From: Bacteroidales bacterium
GTDB lineage: Bacteria > Bacteroidota > Bacteroidia > Bacteroidales > P3
Direction of reading: 5' to 3'
Length of the DNA: 56,656 bases
Assembly (NCBI GenBank): GCA_017469625.1
Contig: JAFUGA010000033.1
Coordinates: 1 to 56,656 of the forward strand
Shown: piece by piece, positions 16,501 through 25,328 of the stretch
Numbering within the stretch: position 1 is the stretch's first letter
Layout: every line of letters begins with the position of its first letter
The notes under the pieces: model-generated
What the model was told of the DNA's origin: nothing
Databases searched by the model: none
The model's input: only the letters and a program-made list of their open reading frames with translations
Made by a program: the position numbers and the translations under genes

Positions 16501-16508
16501 TATCTTTG
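16501..16508 (+). promoter_or_regulatory. -7 element TATCTTTG before mgtC
   Basis: TATCTTTG lies 24 nt before ATG 16533 and inside the longer open frame that begins at 16482, so that longer start cannot be used from this promoter. Confidence 0.5.
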
Positions 16509-16532
16509 TACTTTGAAACAAAGAAAAGATAT

Positions 16533-17201
16533 ATGATAATAGATTGGGATTTTGTATTGAGACTTTTTGTGGCAGCGTGTCTTGGTGGGGCTGTAGGGGT
16601 AGAAAGAGAATACCACGCAAAAGAGGCAGGTTTTCGTACGCATATACTTGTCGCTTTGGGCAGTGCTTTGTTTATGATATTATCTCAATATGGTTTTGAT
16701 TCTTTTTTAGGAAAAACCTCCGTATCTTTTGACCCTTCAAGGATAGCATCGCAAGTGGTTACAGGTATAGGCTTTCTCGGTGCTGGTACTATAATAATAC
16801 AAAGACATTTTATTAGAGGTCTTACCACTGCAGCGGGACTTTGGGTTACTGCTGCTATAGGTTTGGCTTGTGGAGGAGGAATGTATTTTGTTGCTATCAT
16901 TACTACCTGTTTCACTCTTTTGAGTTTGATTTTTATGAATATATTTATAAAGAAAGTATCTGCACGACATATAGATATTTCTTTCAGATGTTCTTCGCAA
17001 AAAAGAGTACACGAAATAATCTCTGCATTAGACAAAGACGCTATAAAGATAAAGGAATATTCTATGCGGAAAGAACAACAGGCGGATAAGGAATATTATA
17101 CCGTGTTTATGAGTATAAAAACCAAAAGATACAACTACAAAACTACTCTCTTAAATCTGTTCAATACTTTTGAACAAGTAGAAATTCTAAGTATAGATTA
17201 A
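16533..17201 (+). CDS. MgtC/SapB family membrane protein
   Basis: From ATG 16533 the protein is 222 residues. The MgtC domain covers residues 1-130 in four or five membrane helices. Diagnostic stretches are AACLGGAVGVEREYHAKEAG, FRTHILVALGSALFM, and GIGFLGAGTIIIQ then GLTTAAGLWVTAAIGLACGGG. A soluble C-terminal region follows. Family members help survival under low Mg2+ or modulate ATP synthase and virulence; the specific role here is unknown. The start is set by the -7 element at 16501 and by AAAGAAAAG just upstream. The gene is followed by the longest 21-bp repeat array. Confidence 0.92.
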   Translation: MIIDWDFVLRLFVAACLGGAVGVEREYHAKEAGFRTHILVALGSALFMILSQYGFDSFLGKTSVSFDPSRIASQVVTGIGFLGAGTIIIQRHFIRGLTTAAGLWVTAAIGLACGGGMYFVAIITTCFTLLSLIFMNIFIKKVSARHIDISFRCSSQKRVHEIISALDKDAIKIKEYSMRKEQQADKEYYTVFMSIKTKRYNYKTTLLNLFNTFEQVEILSID

Positions 17202-17234
17202 CATTTTTTTATATCTTAAATTTTCCTCACGAAA

Positions 17235-17411
17235 CAAAGTTTTAATTTTCTAACTCTTTGTTTTACGTTTACGAAACTTTGTTTTAATTTCATAGAACTT
17301 TGTTTTAGAATTCTATCTCTTTGTTTTAGAAAATTAGAATCAAGTTCTACAAAAATAGAACTTCGTTTTAGAAAACTGAAATAAAGTTTTAGAAATCTAA
17401 CTCTTTGTTTT
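17235..17411 (+). repeat. 21-bp repeat family copy B, nine units in register
   Basis: Units begin at 17235, 17256, 17277, 17298, 17319, 17340, 17361, 17382 and 17403, each exactly 21 bp apart. The best units read CTTTGTTTTAGAATTCTATCT or close; units at 17235, 17340 and 17382 are degenerate. A lone reverse unit (AAAACAAAG) is at 17546. The rest of the gene-free stretch 17202-17738 contains only the ATPase promoter. A 123-codon minus-strand frame across it encodes heptads such as FLKQRDRILKQS, which follow automatically from the 21-nt period. Confidence 0.85.
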
Positions 17412-17661
17412 AGAAAAATATTAGTAGATGTTGCTAAAATATAGTCAAAATCTGCAAAAATTGAATATATTTTTATGTTAAATTTTATAAGATTTACTAA
17501 CGAAAAGTGTTCTTTTTTACTTATAAAACTAAGTTTTCTATTACTAAAACAAAGAAAGAGCAAATTCTTCGTGGAAAAATAGAACAAAATATTTAAAATT
17601 TACCACTATTTATTCTATATTTTAACAAATGAAAATATAAATTAAACAAAGAGAAAATAAA

Positions 17662-17693
17662 TTTGTTTAGATGAAAAAATATCTTTAATTTTG
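17662..17693 (+). promoter_or_regulatory. promoter of the DUF4143 ATPase
   Basis: TTTG (17662-17665), 20 bp, TAATTTTG (17686-17693), a full consensus match 46 nt before the ATG. Confidence 0.75.
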
Positions 17694-17738
17694 CAAAGTG
17701 AAACTTTAAAATATTCGGATAATTTAAAGTAACGGTTT

Positions 17739-18890
17739 ATGATATACAGATATTTTAAAATGGAAGATGCACAAGAAGAAAGCCTATTTTTCTTTGGTGC
17801 AAGACAAACAGGCAAAACCACTTTACTGAAACAATTGTTTCCAAATATAAGGTATTACGACTTATTGAAAAGTGATGAGTTTGCTCGTCTTAGTCGCCGT
17901 CCTGCTTTGTTAAGAGAAGAATTGCAAGATTGTCCTGAGGGAGAACTTATCATTATAGATGAAATACAAAAATTACCGATACTACTTGATGAAGTTCATT
18001 GGTTGATGGTAAATTGTGGATTGCGTTTTATACTTACAGGTTCCAGTGCGAGAAAACTTCGCCGAAGTGGAGTAAATCTTTTGGGTGGTCGTGCTTTACG
18101 AAATAATTTTTATCCATTGGTAAGTGCTGAATTAGAAGATTTTGATGTGGAACATGCGGTTAATAATGGTATGTTGCCAAGACATTATCTTATAAAAGAT
18201 GCTTCTCGTAGATTGGAAGGTTATATCGGAAACTATTTGCAGACAGAGATAGTAGAGGAGGCTGTAGTTAGACATTTGCCAACGTTTAATCGTTTTCTTG
18301 AGTCGGCTGCTTTGACAAGTGGTGAGATATTGAATTATACCAATGTGGCAACTGACTGTGGAGTTAGTTCTGTTACGGTTAAGGCATATTTTGAGATACT
18401 TACAGATACCTTATTCGGCTATATAATTCCTGCATACACTAAAAAGATAAAACGTAAGTTAATACAAGCACCGAAATTCTACTTATTTGATGTTGGAGTT
18501 GCAAATCATCTGTTGCATCGTTCTCATTTGAAACAAGGTTCTCCAGAATATGGACACGCATTAGAACATCTTGTAATACAAGAAATAGTAGCCTATCTTG
18601 GTTATCACGGAAGAACAGAAGAATTGAGTTATTGGCGAACAGGAAGTGGAGTAGAGATAGATGTGGTATTAGGAAAGGCAGAGGTAGGTATAGAAATAAA
18701 ATCTACTACAGAAGTAAAGGATAGTCAGTTGAAAGGTTTGCGTTCTTTTGGTGAAGATTATCCACAAGCAAGACTTATAATAGTATCACACGATATGTAT
18801 AGACGCCGTTGTGGTGCCATAGAAGTTATACCTATAAAAGAATTTCTTTCGGATTTATGGAAGAATAAGATTTATATTCCTAAGCAATGA
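17739..18890 (+). CDS. AAA ATPase with DUF4143 (archaeal-type ATP-binding protein)
   Basis: The 383-residue protein has Walker A FGARQTGKTTLLKQ at residues 19-32, Walker B GELIIIDEIQKL near residue 72, and the sensor segment RFILTGSSARKLRR near residue 100. A C-terminal DUF4143 region (KFYLFDVGVANHLL) follows. Its last part resembles a PD-(D/E)XK nuclease fold (YWRTGSGVEIDVVL then VGIEIKST). Such genes are highly copied in Bacteroidetes genomes and their biological role is unclear. It stands alone with its own promoter and terminator. Confidence 0.9.
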   Translation: MIYRYFKMEDAQEESLFFFGARQTGKTTLLKQLFPNIRYYDLLKSDEFARLSRRPALLREELQDCPEGELIIIDEIQKLPILLDEVHWLMVNCGLRFILTGSSARKLRRSGVNLLGGRALRNNFYPLVSAELEDFDVEHAVNNGMLPRHYLIKDASRRLEGYIGNYLQTEIVEEAVVRHLPTFNRFLESAALTSGEILNYTNVATDCGVSSVTVKAYFEILTDTLFGYIIPAYTKKIKRKLIQAPKFYLFDVGVANHLLHRSHLKQGSPEYGHALEHLVIQEIVAYLGYHGRTEELSYWRTGSGVEIDVVLGKAEVGIEIKSTTEVKDSQLKGLRSFGEDYPQARLIIVSHDMYRRRCGAIEVIPIKEFLSDLWKNKIYIPKQ

Positions 18891-18959
18891 TATTGTAATA
18901 TATTATAGGGTAAAAATAAGATAAACATATTTGTAAATAAAATAAAAGCAATAATAAAT

Positions 18960-18992
18960 AACCCCGAGTTTGAGTTATTCAAAGTCGGGGTT
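18960..18992 (+). terminator. intrinsic terminator after the DUF4143 ATPase
   Basis: AACCCCGA (18960-18967) pairs with TCGGGGTT (18985-18992), and an inner TTTGA/TCAAA extends the stem around GTTAT. It is one of the most GC-rich hairpins in the region. Confidence 0.75.
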
Positions 18993-19110
18993 TATTCTAC
19001 AAAATTATAACCTTAAAACTGTCTTGCACCGTTTAGGATAAGTGGTTTGCGGTATGGATTGTTCTTCCATTTTATTAAATCGTTGTATAACAGTCTTTTC
19101 ATATTCTTTT

Positions 19111-19209
19111 TTACATTTTTTCGCACGAATAATCAATGCAAAATTACATTTTTTTGCACGAATAAACGGTAAAATTTTACACTTTTCTGCACATATCTTT
19201 ATAAAAGAG
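19111..19209 (+). repeat. three tandem 33-bp repeats (TTACATTTTTTCGCACGAAT type)
   Basis: Units start at 19111, 19144 and 19177, exactly 33 bp apart. They share TTACATTTTTT, then GCACGAATAA and an A-rich tail; the third unit is diverged. They lie between the terminator of the DUF4143 ATPase and the convergent patatin gene. A plus-strand frame across them reads LHFFARI repeats but has no other sign of being a gene. The rest of 18891-19255 holds nothing else I recognise. Confidence 0.7.
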
Positions 19210-19255
19210 GACTATTTTTTAAAGAAAAAGATGGTTTTCTTCTTTAAAATTTTCT

Positions 19256-21490
19256 TTAAAATTCATAACCAATATTTACATAAAGATATATCTCATGGGT
19301 ACGATTACTGTAAGAAAGGCTTGTTCCTATTGGACCTATAAAAGAATTATAGAAATAAGAACCTCTTATTCCCATCAAAGGACTTTCAGAAAAAAGGTTT
19401 TTAATTTCGTTAGATGTTTGTGCAAAAGTAACAGCCAAAGCGGTATATGTGTTTTTGGTAAGTCTATACCTTGAATTTATTTCCAAACCTGCGAATATGC
19501 TACCTACAGATTCTATATTTCCTATACCAGCAAAAGGCATCTGTTGTTCAAGGTAATGAGAAAAGAAATGTCCTCCTACACAGTTGTAAAGAATAAAAGG
19601 AATCTTATCTCCGAAAAGACTTCTGGAATAAATCATAGGTTCTAATACCATTTTGTTGTTTAGAGAGATAGTCTTTTGCCAATGAAAACTTAGAGCAGAT
19701 ATAGGTCTTTTGTTTTTGAATTCATAAAAATTGTCTGTACTTAGAACATACTCTGCTTCAAAATCGCTTCCTTTACTTGCAAAATATTTATTGTCTTTTG
19801 TGTAATACAGTAGTTTGGTATGATAACTTATAAGTGCATTTGTAGAAACATATTTCAGACGTCTACCTCTTATGTTCAGAAGTGCATCTCTATAATTATA
19901 ATAATCCCAATCAGCAGATATTTCTCCCTGAAGAATATTCTTAAGAAAGAAAGTTGTTCCTATTTTTGCCTTATGGTGATTGAAATCCACATTATAATCT
20001 CTTGAACCATGAGAATAAATATTTATATCGTTATGATGAAAAGTGTAGTTGATAAAGAAAATATGTTGCGGGGAATAGTTAAGGTTGGCTGTTATGCTTC
20101 CCATACTTCTTGTTCCCAAACGTCCTATTGCAGAAATAAGTATAGGTATTTTGTAATCAATAGGCATAAGTGCTTGAAACTGCATAGATACTTTTTCTTC
20201 ATTATCAAACCTTACACCCAAAGATACTTGAGTTCTCTTTTTACCTATACTTTTCACCTCAAGGTCATAAAGACCATTTTTCGCATTTAGTTTATATGAC
20301 GGGAAACTATAAAAAAGCAATCCTCCCAAATCATCTGTGGCTCTTTCTATTTGAGAGATAGATACTTTGTTTCCTTGTTTTAGATTGTATTTTTGTTTTA
20401 AGAATTTTTTGTCGTTTCTATTTATGTTGTCAAAATGTACGTTGTTCAGCACTATTTTAGATTCTGAGTTAAGCATAGTTGGTTTTGGAATTTGTTTATT
20501 AGAATAGTTTTCGTCCAAACCTATCTTTTCTTTTATCTTCATAAGTTCTTCCCAATGCTCTAAAGTAGCCGTTTCTCCCCTTTGAATAAGCGTATCAATA
20601 GCTTGTTTAGAAAAACTTGCAGCAGAATAACCGTCAATATTTACATGAACAAAAACATCGCACAACTCTATATTTCCTTTAGTCTTGTTTTCAGTGTTGG
20701 CATCTATTAGTTGATTTATAACTCCTACTGTGCTTGTTATTTCATTTGCATTTTGTTCTTTTAGATTTTGAACGCTTATACCTATTATAATATCTGCACC
20801 CATTTCAACGGCAATATCTGTTGGAAAATTATTTCTTAAACCTCCGTCCAACAAAACAAGAGTATCCAATTTCACAGGTTCAAAAACTCCCGGTATGCTC
20901 ATAGATGCACGCATAGCATCTGCAAGTACTCCGCTGTGAAAGTCTATTTCGTTGTATTTTAATAAATCTACCGCTACGCAAGAAAAAGGAATAGGCAAAG
21001 AATTGAAGTCTAAAGAATCTTGATAGCCAGATGTAAGTTTTGTAAATAAATTAGAAAGGTTTGTTCCTTTGATTATACCTTGTTTTCCTAATGTTGGCTT
21101 TTTTAAATCATTCAATGCAAAATGCAGAAAATAAGTATTATCCATAGAACGTAAGAGAAGATTTTGATTTTGTATATCTGTCTTGTCGGAAAGTAAAATA
21201 TTCCAATCCTGACTCCTAATCAAAGAATCCAAAGTATTAGCATCGTAACCTATAGAATAAAGTCCCCCAATCAAAGCCCCCATACTTGTGCCACATATTA
21301 TATCAATAGGAATACCTGCTTTCTCCAATACTTTTAACGCACCAATATGAGCAGACCCCTTTGCACCACCTCCACTTAGGACAACTGCAACCTTTTTTCT
21401 TGTTTGTATGTTTTGGTTTTCTTGTGCATAAACACTACCAAACAATAGATATATAGCAAATAGTAAGATGAAATATTTTCTTGTTTTCAT
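19256..21490 (-). CDS. patatin-like phospholipase fused to an outer membrane barrel domain
   Basis: From ATG 21490 the protein is 744 residues with a signal peptide (residues 1-22, ending VYAQ). The patatin domain spans about 30-300. It has the oxyanion loop VVLSGGGAKGSAHIGAL, the nucleophile elbow CGTSMGALIGG, and the catalytic Asp in LLDGGLRNNFP. A POTRA-like stretch (about 345-410) and a C-terminal barrel of the BamA/surface-antigen type follow, ending IYLYVNIGYEF. It is expected at the outer membrane as a lipase or phospholipase. An in-frame ATG at 21577 is rejected because the -7 element at 21512-21519 lies downstream of it. Confidence 0.9.
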   Translation of the reverse strand: MKTRKYFILLFAIYLLFGSVYAQENQNIQTRKKVAVVLSGGGAKGSAHIGALKVLEKAGIPIDIICGTSMGALIGGLYSIGYDANTLDSLIRSQDWNILLSDKTDIQNQNLLLRSMDNTYFLHFALNDLKKPTLGKQGIIKGTNLSNLFTKLTSGYQDSLDFNSLPIPFSCVAVDLLKYNEIDFHSGVLADAMRASMSIPGVFEPVKLDTLVLLDGGLRNNFPTDIAVEMGADIIIGISVQNLKEQNANEITSTVGVINQLIDANTENKTKGNIELCDVFVHVNIDGYSAASFSKQAIDTLIQRGETATLEHWEELMKIKEKIGLDENYSNKQIPKPTMLNSESKIVLNNVHFDNINRNDKKFLKQKYNLKQGNKVSISQIERATDDLGGLLFYSFPSYKLNAKNGLYDLEVKSIGKKRTQVSLGVRFDNEEKVSMQFQALMPIDYKIPILISAIGRLGTRSMGSITANLNYSPQHIFFINYTFHHNDINIYSHGSRDYNVDFNHHKAKIGTTFFLKNILQGEISADWDYYNYRDALLNIRGRRLKYVSTNALISYHTKLLYYTKDNKYFASKGSDFEAEYVLSTDNFYEFKNKRPISALSFHWQKTISLNNKMVLEPMIYSRSLFGDKIPFILYNCVGGHFFSHYLEQQMPFAGIGNIESVGSIFAGLEINSRYRLTKNTYTALAVTFAQTSNEIKNLFSESPLMGIRGSYFYNSFIGPIGTSLSYSNRTHEIYLYVNIGYEF

Positions 21491-21511
21491 ATTATAAAAT
21501 GTTTCAGTTTG

Positions 21512-21519
21512 CAAAATTA
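21512..21519 (-). promoter_or_regulatory. -7 element TAATTTTG before the patatin gene
   Basis: CAAAATTA on the plus strand is TAATTTTG on the minus strand, 22 nt before ATG 21490. No -33 TTTG is clear. Confidence 0.45.
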
Positions 21520-21695
21520 CAAAATAAATACTCTTCTTTAGTAGTAGATTTTTCTTAACTTTATGTCCTATATTCATATTTCACACATAATTTTTATAGA
21601 TAGAGTAAGATTTTCTTTAGATTTGACAATAGAAAAACTTATAAAATTCTAACCAAACCTACTTTTGTTTCAGCCTTTCTTTGTTTGGTAAAAAT

Positions 21696-21788
21696 ATAAT
21701 CAAGTTTTAGAAAATTAAAACAAAGAGATAGAATTTTAAAACAAAGTTCTACGAAATTAAAACAAAGAGATAGAAAACTAAAACAAAG
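21696..21788 (-). repeat. 21-bp repeat family copy C, four clear units plus one degenerate
   Basis: Reverse-orientation cores AAAACAAAG begin at 21717, 21738, 21759 and 21780, exactly 21 bp apart; a degenerate one at 21696 keeps the register. The right end ends in TTTCGT like copy A. It sits between the hppA terminator and the patatin promoter, in the direction of transcription. Nothing else is recognised in 21520-21855. Confidence 0.8.
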
Positions 21789-21855
21789 TTTCGTAAGGGA
21801 GTAAATAAATTGTAAGTAAATTTATTAAAAGAATACTTTGCATTATTATACAAAA

Positions 21856-21885
21856 AAAAGTATCTCTTTTTTAAGAGATACTTTT
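21856..21885 (-). terminator. intrinsic terminator of hppA
   Basis: AAAAGTATCTCTT pairs perfectly with AAGAGATACTTTT around TTTT. On the minus strand it is followed by a run of T (complement of 21852-21858), 23 nt after the hppA stop. Confidence 0.85.
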
Positions 21886-21907
21886 GCATTATGTATTTGC
21901 TATTGTA

Positions 21908-24346
21908 TTATTTCTGTTGATTTTTTACTAAGTCTTCTATTTTACCATCTATTCTCATCTTGTAGAATGACCTCCAAACAAATACAACTGCTATTATTAC
22001 AAACAATAATCCAAAGTAAGGAGCGTAATCTTTGAAACCATCGCTTATAGCCATCTCCATAGCCAATAGACCAAATAGAGTAGTGAATTTTATTATAGGG
22101 TTAAGAGAAACAGATGATGTATCTTTGAATGGGTCGCCTACAGTATCACCTACAACTGAAGCATCGTGAAGGTCTGTACCTTTTAGTGCCAAATCAACCT
22201 CTACAACCTTTTTAGCATTGTCCCAACTTCCACCTGCATTTGCCATAAATACGGCTTGGAACAAACCAAACAAAGCAATAGATATTAGATAAGAAACAAA
22301 TAAAGATACGGCTTCTTCACCTCCGAAACCAGCAGGAGAAGATAGACAAGCAAATCCAAGAGCAAAGAAGAATATAGCAATAAAGATATTGAACATACCT
22401 TTTTGTGCATATTGGGTACAAATCTTTACAACTTCTATGCTTGATTTAGGGTCTGCTTTTTTAGGAGCGTTGGTGTCAAGTTTTATATGTTTTTTTATGT
22501 AAGCAACAGCACGATTTGCTCCAACAGTAACCGCTTGTGTGCTTGCACCAGTAAACCAATAAATAACAGCACCGCCAAGAATAAATCCAAGTATAGTGTA
22601 TGGATTAAGAATATTTAGAATGCTGGCAGGGTCAATACCAAGAGTATTTTTTATAACAAGAATGATAGAAAATATCATTGTAGTTGCACCTACTACTGCT
22701 GTACCTATAAGAACAGGTTTTGCAGTTGCTTTGAAAGTGTTTCCTGCTCCGTCATTTTGTTCCAAATAGTATTTACTTTTTTCTCTGTCTGGTTTAAAAC
22801 CAAATTCTTTCTCTACTTGTTCATCAACGTTTGGTATCTCTTCAAATAAAGATAACTCATATACACTTTGTGCATTGTCTGTTACAGGTCCGTAAGAATC
22901 TACTGCTATAGTTACAGGTCCCATTCCTAACATACCAAAGGCTACTAAACCAAAAGCAAAAATAGAAGGATAAATCATAATATCTCCAAAACTACCGCTG
23001 AAGATATAACCAAAGAACATTAGAATAACGAAAACTATTCCTGTCCAAAAAGCAGAGAAATTACCTGTTACAAAACCAGAAAGGATATTTAAAGAAGCAC
23101 CTCCTTGATGTGAAGACTTCACAACCTCCAATACATGTGAAGATTTAGGAGAAGTAAATACTTTTGTAATTTCTGGAATAACTGCTGCACCAAGTGTACC
23201 ACAAGAGATTATCAAAGACAATTGCCACCAAAGATTTGGATAATTAACTCCGTTGTATTCTATGTTGCCAAGTTGGAAATAAGAAACAAAGAATGTAACT
23301 GCTATACTTAGAATAGAAGCAATCCAAATCAAAGATGTTAATGGTTTTTCAAAGTCAAGGTCTTCTGTTTTTGAATATTTGGCTTTTGAGATAGCGTTAT
23401 TGATATAGTATGCCAAAACAGAAGTTATAACCATTAAAATTCTCATAGAGAATATCCATATAAGAAGTTTTGTTTGTAAAAGACTATCAGGCACAGCCAA
23501 AAGAATAAAAGAAACCAAAGCAACACCTGTTACTCCGTATGTTTCAAAACCATCGGCAGTAGGACCAACAGAATCTCCAGCATTATCTCCTGTACAGTCG
23601 GCAATAACTCCTGGATTTCTTGGGTCATCTTCTCCTATTTTGAATACAACTTTCATCAAATCGGAACCTATATCGGCAATCTTTGTAAATATACCTCCGG
23701 CAATTCTTAACGCACTTGCACCCAAACTTTCACCTATTGCAAATCCTATGAAACAACTTCCAGCCAAGTTTGTAGGAACTAATAAAAGGATAACCAACAT
23801 AAGAAACAACTCAACGCAAACAAGCATAACTCCTATGCTCATTCCAGCATTAAGAGGTATGTTTAAAAGTTTCAAAGGTTGCTTTCTCAAAGAGGCAAAC
23901 GCCATACGTGCATTAGCTAAAGTATTCATACGAATACCATACGCTGCTACACCATAAGAACCTAACATACCTATAACAGTAGATAAAAGTATAAGTAGCA
24001 CTCCACCTATTCCCATACTTTCTTTAGTCATAAAACCAAAATAACAAGCAACAACTATACCTATAAATATAAACAGTATAGCAAGAAATCTACCTTGTTG
24101 TTTTAGGTATGTAGAACATGTTTTAAAAATAACTTCTCCGATTTCTAACATACTTTTATGCACGGGAAGTTTTTTTACTTTCATAAAGTGAAATAAACCA
24201 AATAGAAAACCTAAAATGGTAATCAAAAATCCCCAATGCAAGAAACTAAAGTTATGAACTGCGTCGGGGATAACCAAATCAGCTTCGCTGCCAAACATAC
24301 TTGTGGCGACAAACGTTGCTAAAACTAAACTCAATAATTTTTTCAT
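21908..24346 (-). CDS. hppA: membrane-bound ion-pumping pyrophosphatase
   Basis: The 812-residue protein has about 16 membrane helices. It carries the pyrophosphatase core EDDPRNPGVIADCTGDNAGD followed by SVGPTADGFETYG, and a second site DTVGDPFKDTSSVSLNPI near the C-terminus. It couples PPi hydrolysis to Na+ and/or H+ export, which fits with ppdK nearby, a gene that releases or consumes PPi. A Lys in GAGNTFKATAK occupies the position used to separate K+-dependent from K+-independent types. I do not assign ion specificity, because Bacteroidetes members diverge here. It has its own promoter and terminator. Confidence 0.95.
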   Translation of the reverse strand: MKKLLSLVLATFVATSMFGSEADLVIPDAVHNFSFLHWGFLITILGFLFGLFHFMKVKKLPVHKSMLEIGEVIFKTCSTYLKQQGRFLAILFIFIGIVVACYFGFMTKESMGIGGVLLILLSTVIGMLGSYGVAAYGIRMNTLANARMAFASLRKQPLKLLNIPLNAGMSIGVMLVCVELFLMLVILLLVPTNLAGSCFIGFAIGESLGASALRIAGGIFTKIADIGSDLMKVVFKIGEDDPRNPGVIADCTGDNAGDSVGPTADGFETYGVTGVALVSFILLAVPDSLLQTKLLIWIFSMRILMVITSVLAYYINNAISKAKYSKTEDLDFEKPLTSLIWIASILSIAVTFFVSYFQLGNIEYNGVNYPNLWWQLSLIISCGTLGAAVIPEITKVFTSPKSSHVLEVVKSSHQGGASLNILSGFVTGNFSAFWTGIVFVILMFFGYIFSGSFGDIMIYPSIFAFGLVAFGMLGMGPVTIAVDSYGPVTDNAQSVYELSLFEEIPNVDEQVEKEFGFKPDREKSKYYLEQNDGAGNTFKATAKPVLIGTAVVGATTMIFSIILVIKNTLGIDPASILNILNPYTILGFILGGAVIYWFTGASTQAVTVGANRAVAYIKKHIKLDTNAPKKADPKSSIEVVKICTQYAQKGMFNIFIAIFFFALGFACLSSPAGFGGEEAVSLFVSYLISIALFGLFQAVFMANAGGSWDNAKKVVEVDLALKGTDLHDASVVGDTVGDPFKDTSSVSLNPIIKFTTLFGLLAMEMAISDGFKDYAPYFGLLFVIIAVVFVWRSFYKMRIDGKIEDLVKNQQK

Positions 24347-24414
24347 CTTATATAATTTTTATTTATTTCAAAAAAGTAATGTATCACAAATTGTATTTAC
24401 TAAAATACAGATTG

Positions 24415-24446
24415 CAAAATTAACAGTTTTTATAAAAAATAACAAA
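24415..24446 (-). promoter_or_regulatory. promoter of hppA
   Basis: On the minus strand TTTG (24446-24443), 20 bp, TAATTTTG (24422-24415), 69 nt before the ATG. Confidence 0.75.
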
Positions 24447-24507
24447 AAAAATGATAAAAAAATTATTTTAAATGAATAAAAACACTAATACTAAGCAATC
24501 TTTTTTG

Positions 24508-24515
24508 TACATTTG
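24508..24515 (+). promoter_or_regulatory. -7 element TACATTTG before the bifunctional nuclease gene
   Basis: TACATTTG lies 29 nt before ATG 24544 and within the longer open frame from 24472, which it excludes as the start. No clear -33 element is visible. Confidence 0.5.
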
Positions 24516-24543
24516 CGTTAGAATTATAAAAGATTTTATTCTT

Positions 24544-25140
24544 ATGGAAAAGATTGAAATGGAGGTAAAACGGATAAATCCTTCGAGAATGTCAATATTT
24601 TATGATGTTCTGCTTGTAGAAAAAGGTGGAGAAAGAACTTTGGATATTCCTATAGGGAAAGCAGAAGCAGAATGTATGTCTTTAAGTATGGATTTGACAA
24701 ATACATCAAGGCCTTTAACGTATGATTCATACATAAAGACACTTGAAATGTTTGATATAAACTTATTAGAAGTTGTAGTTAGTCGTTTTTATGATGGAAC
24801 TTATTATTCTTTTGCTGTTTTCGCAAGTTTAGAAGGCGAGATAAAATACCAAGATATGAGAACTTCAGATGCTTTAAACCTTGCTTTGAGAACCAACTCT
24901 CCTATATATGCAAGCAATAGTATATTGAATGAAGTGGGCTTTGATTACTCTTCTCTACAAATTCCTGTGCCAGAAGTTTATAATATAGATGAAAAAGATT
25001 ATCAATCAATCAAAGCAGAAAAAGAAAGACTGCAACAAGAACTACAACAAGCAGTAGAAAGAGAGGATTACAAGACGGCTTCTATTCTAAGGGATAAAAT
25101 AAAAGAACTATCCTCCTTTGATGACGAAGATAGCATTTGA
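24544..25140 (+). CDS. bifunctional nuclease family protein (DUF151 plus UVR motif)
   Basis: From ATG 24544 the protein is 198 residues. The DUF151 domain (about 1-135) contains LPIGKAEAECMSL-like sequence (here IPIGKAEAECMSLSM) and the active-site region DMRTSDALNLALRTNSPIYA. A C-terminal UvrB/UvrC interaction helix pair (LQQAVEREDYKTASILRDKI) follows. DUF151 proteins have RNase and DNase activity in plants and archaea, and the UVR motif suggests a role around nucleotide excision repair. The start is fixed by the -7 element at 24508. A terminator follows directly. Confidence 0.88.
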   Translation: MEKIEMEVKRINPSRMSIFYDVLLVEKGGERTLDIPIGKAEAECMSLSMDLTNTSRPLTYDSYIKTLEMFDINLLEVVVSRFYDGTYYSFAVFASLEGEIKYQDMRTSDALNLALRTNSPIYASNSILNEVGFDYSSLQIPVPEVYNIDEKDYQSIKAEKERLQQELQQAVEREDYKTASILRDKIKELSSFDDEDSI

Positions 25141-25146
25141 GAAAAC

Positions 25147-25198
25147 ACAAATTCGGTGAAATGAAACTTTATAGTATTTCCACCGAATTTGTTTTTTA
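25147..25198 (+). terminator. intrinsic terminator after the bifunctional nuclease gene
   Basis: ACAAATTCGGTG (25147-25158) pairs with CACCGAATTTGT (25181-25192); GAAAT/ATTTC extends it with a bulge. A T run follows from 25192. Confidence 0.8.
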
Positions 25199-25328
25199 TT
25201 TAGGTCTTTTCTTATAATATTTTTTCCATTCTTTGTTTTCAGACTTTCTTTTTTGAAACAAAAAGAATGAAAAGAAGAATGGTAAAGATTTTTTTAAGAG
25301 TTAGTATTAAAAAAAGTTAGTCCTATGT

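Noticed and set aside
17216-17587. Minus-strand 123-codon frame encoding heptads (FLKQRDRILKQS type), and a similar one at 28760-29086
   Set aside because: The 7-residue period is forced by the 21-bp DNA repeat. Other copies of the repeat (8635, 35842) have no such frame, and neither frame has a clear ribosome site or non-repeat conserved part.
19042-19341. Plus-strand 99-codon frame with LHFFARI repeats
   Set aside because: It follows from the 33-bp DNA repeat and runs into the 3' end of the patatin gene on the other strand; no family features.
25226-25281. CCATTCTT ... AAGAATGG inverted repeat with CTTTGTTTT-like parts, considered another 21-bp family copy
   Set aside because: No 21-bp register is visible; it may be a second terminator between convergent genes, but I cannot support a family link.
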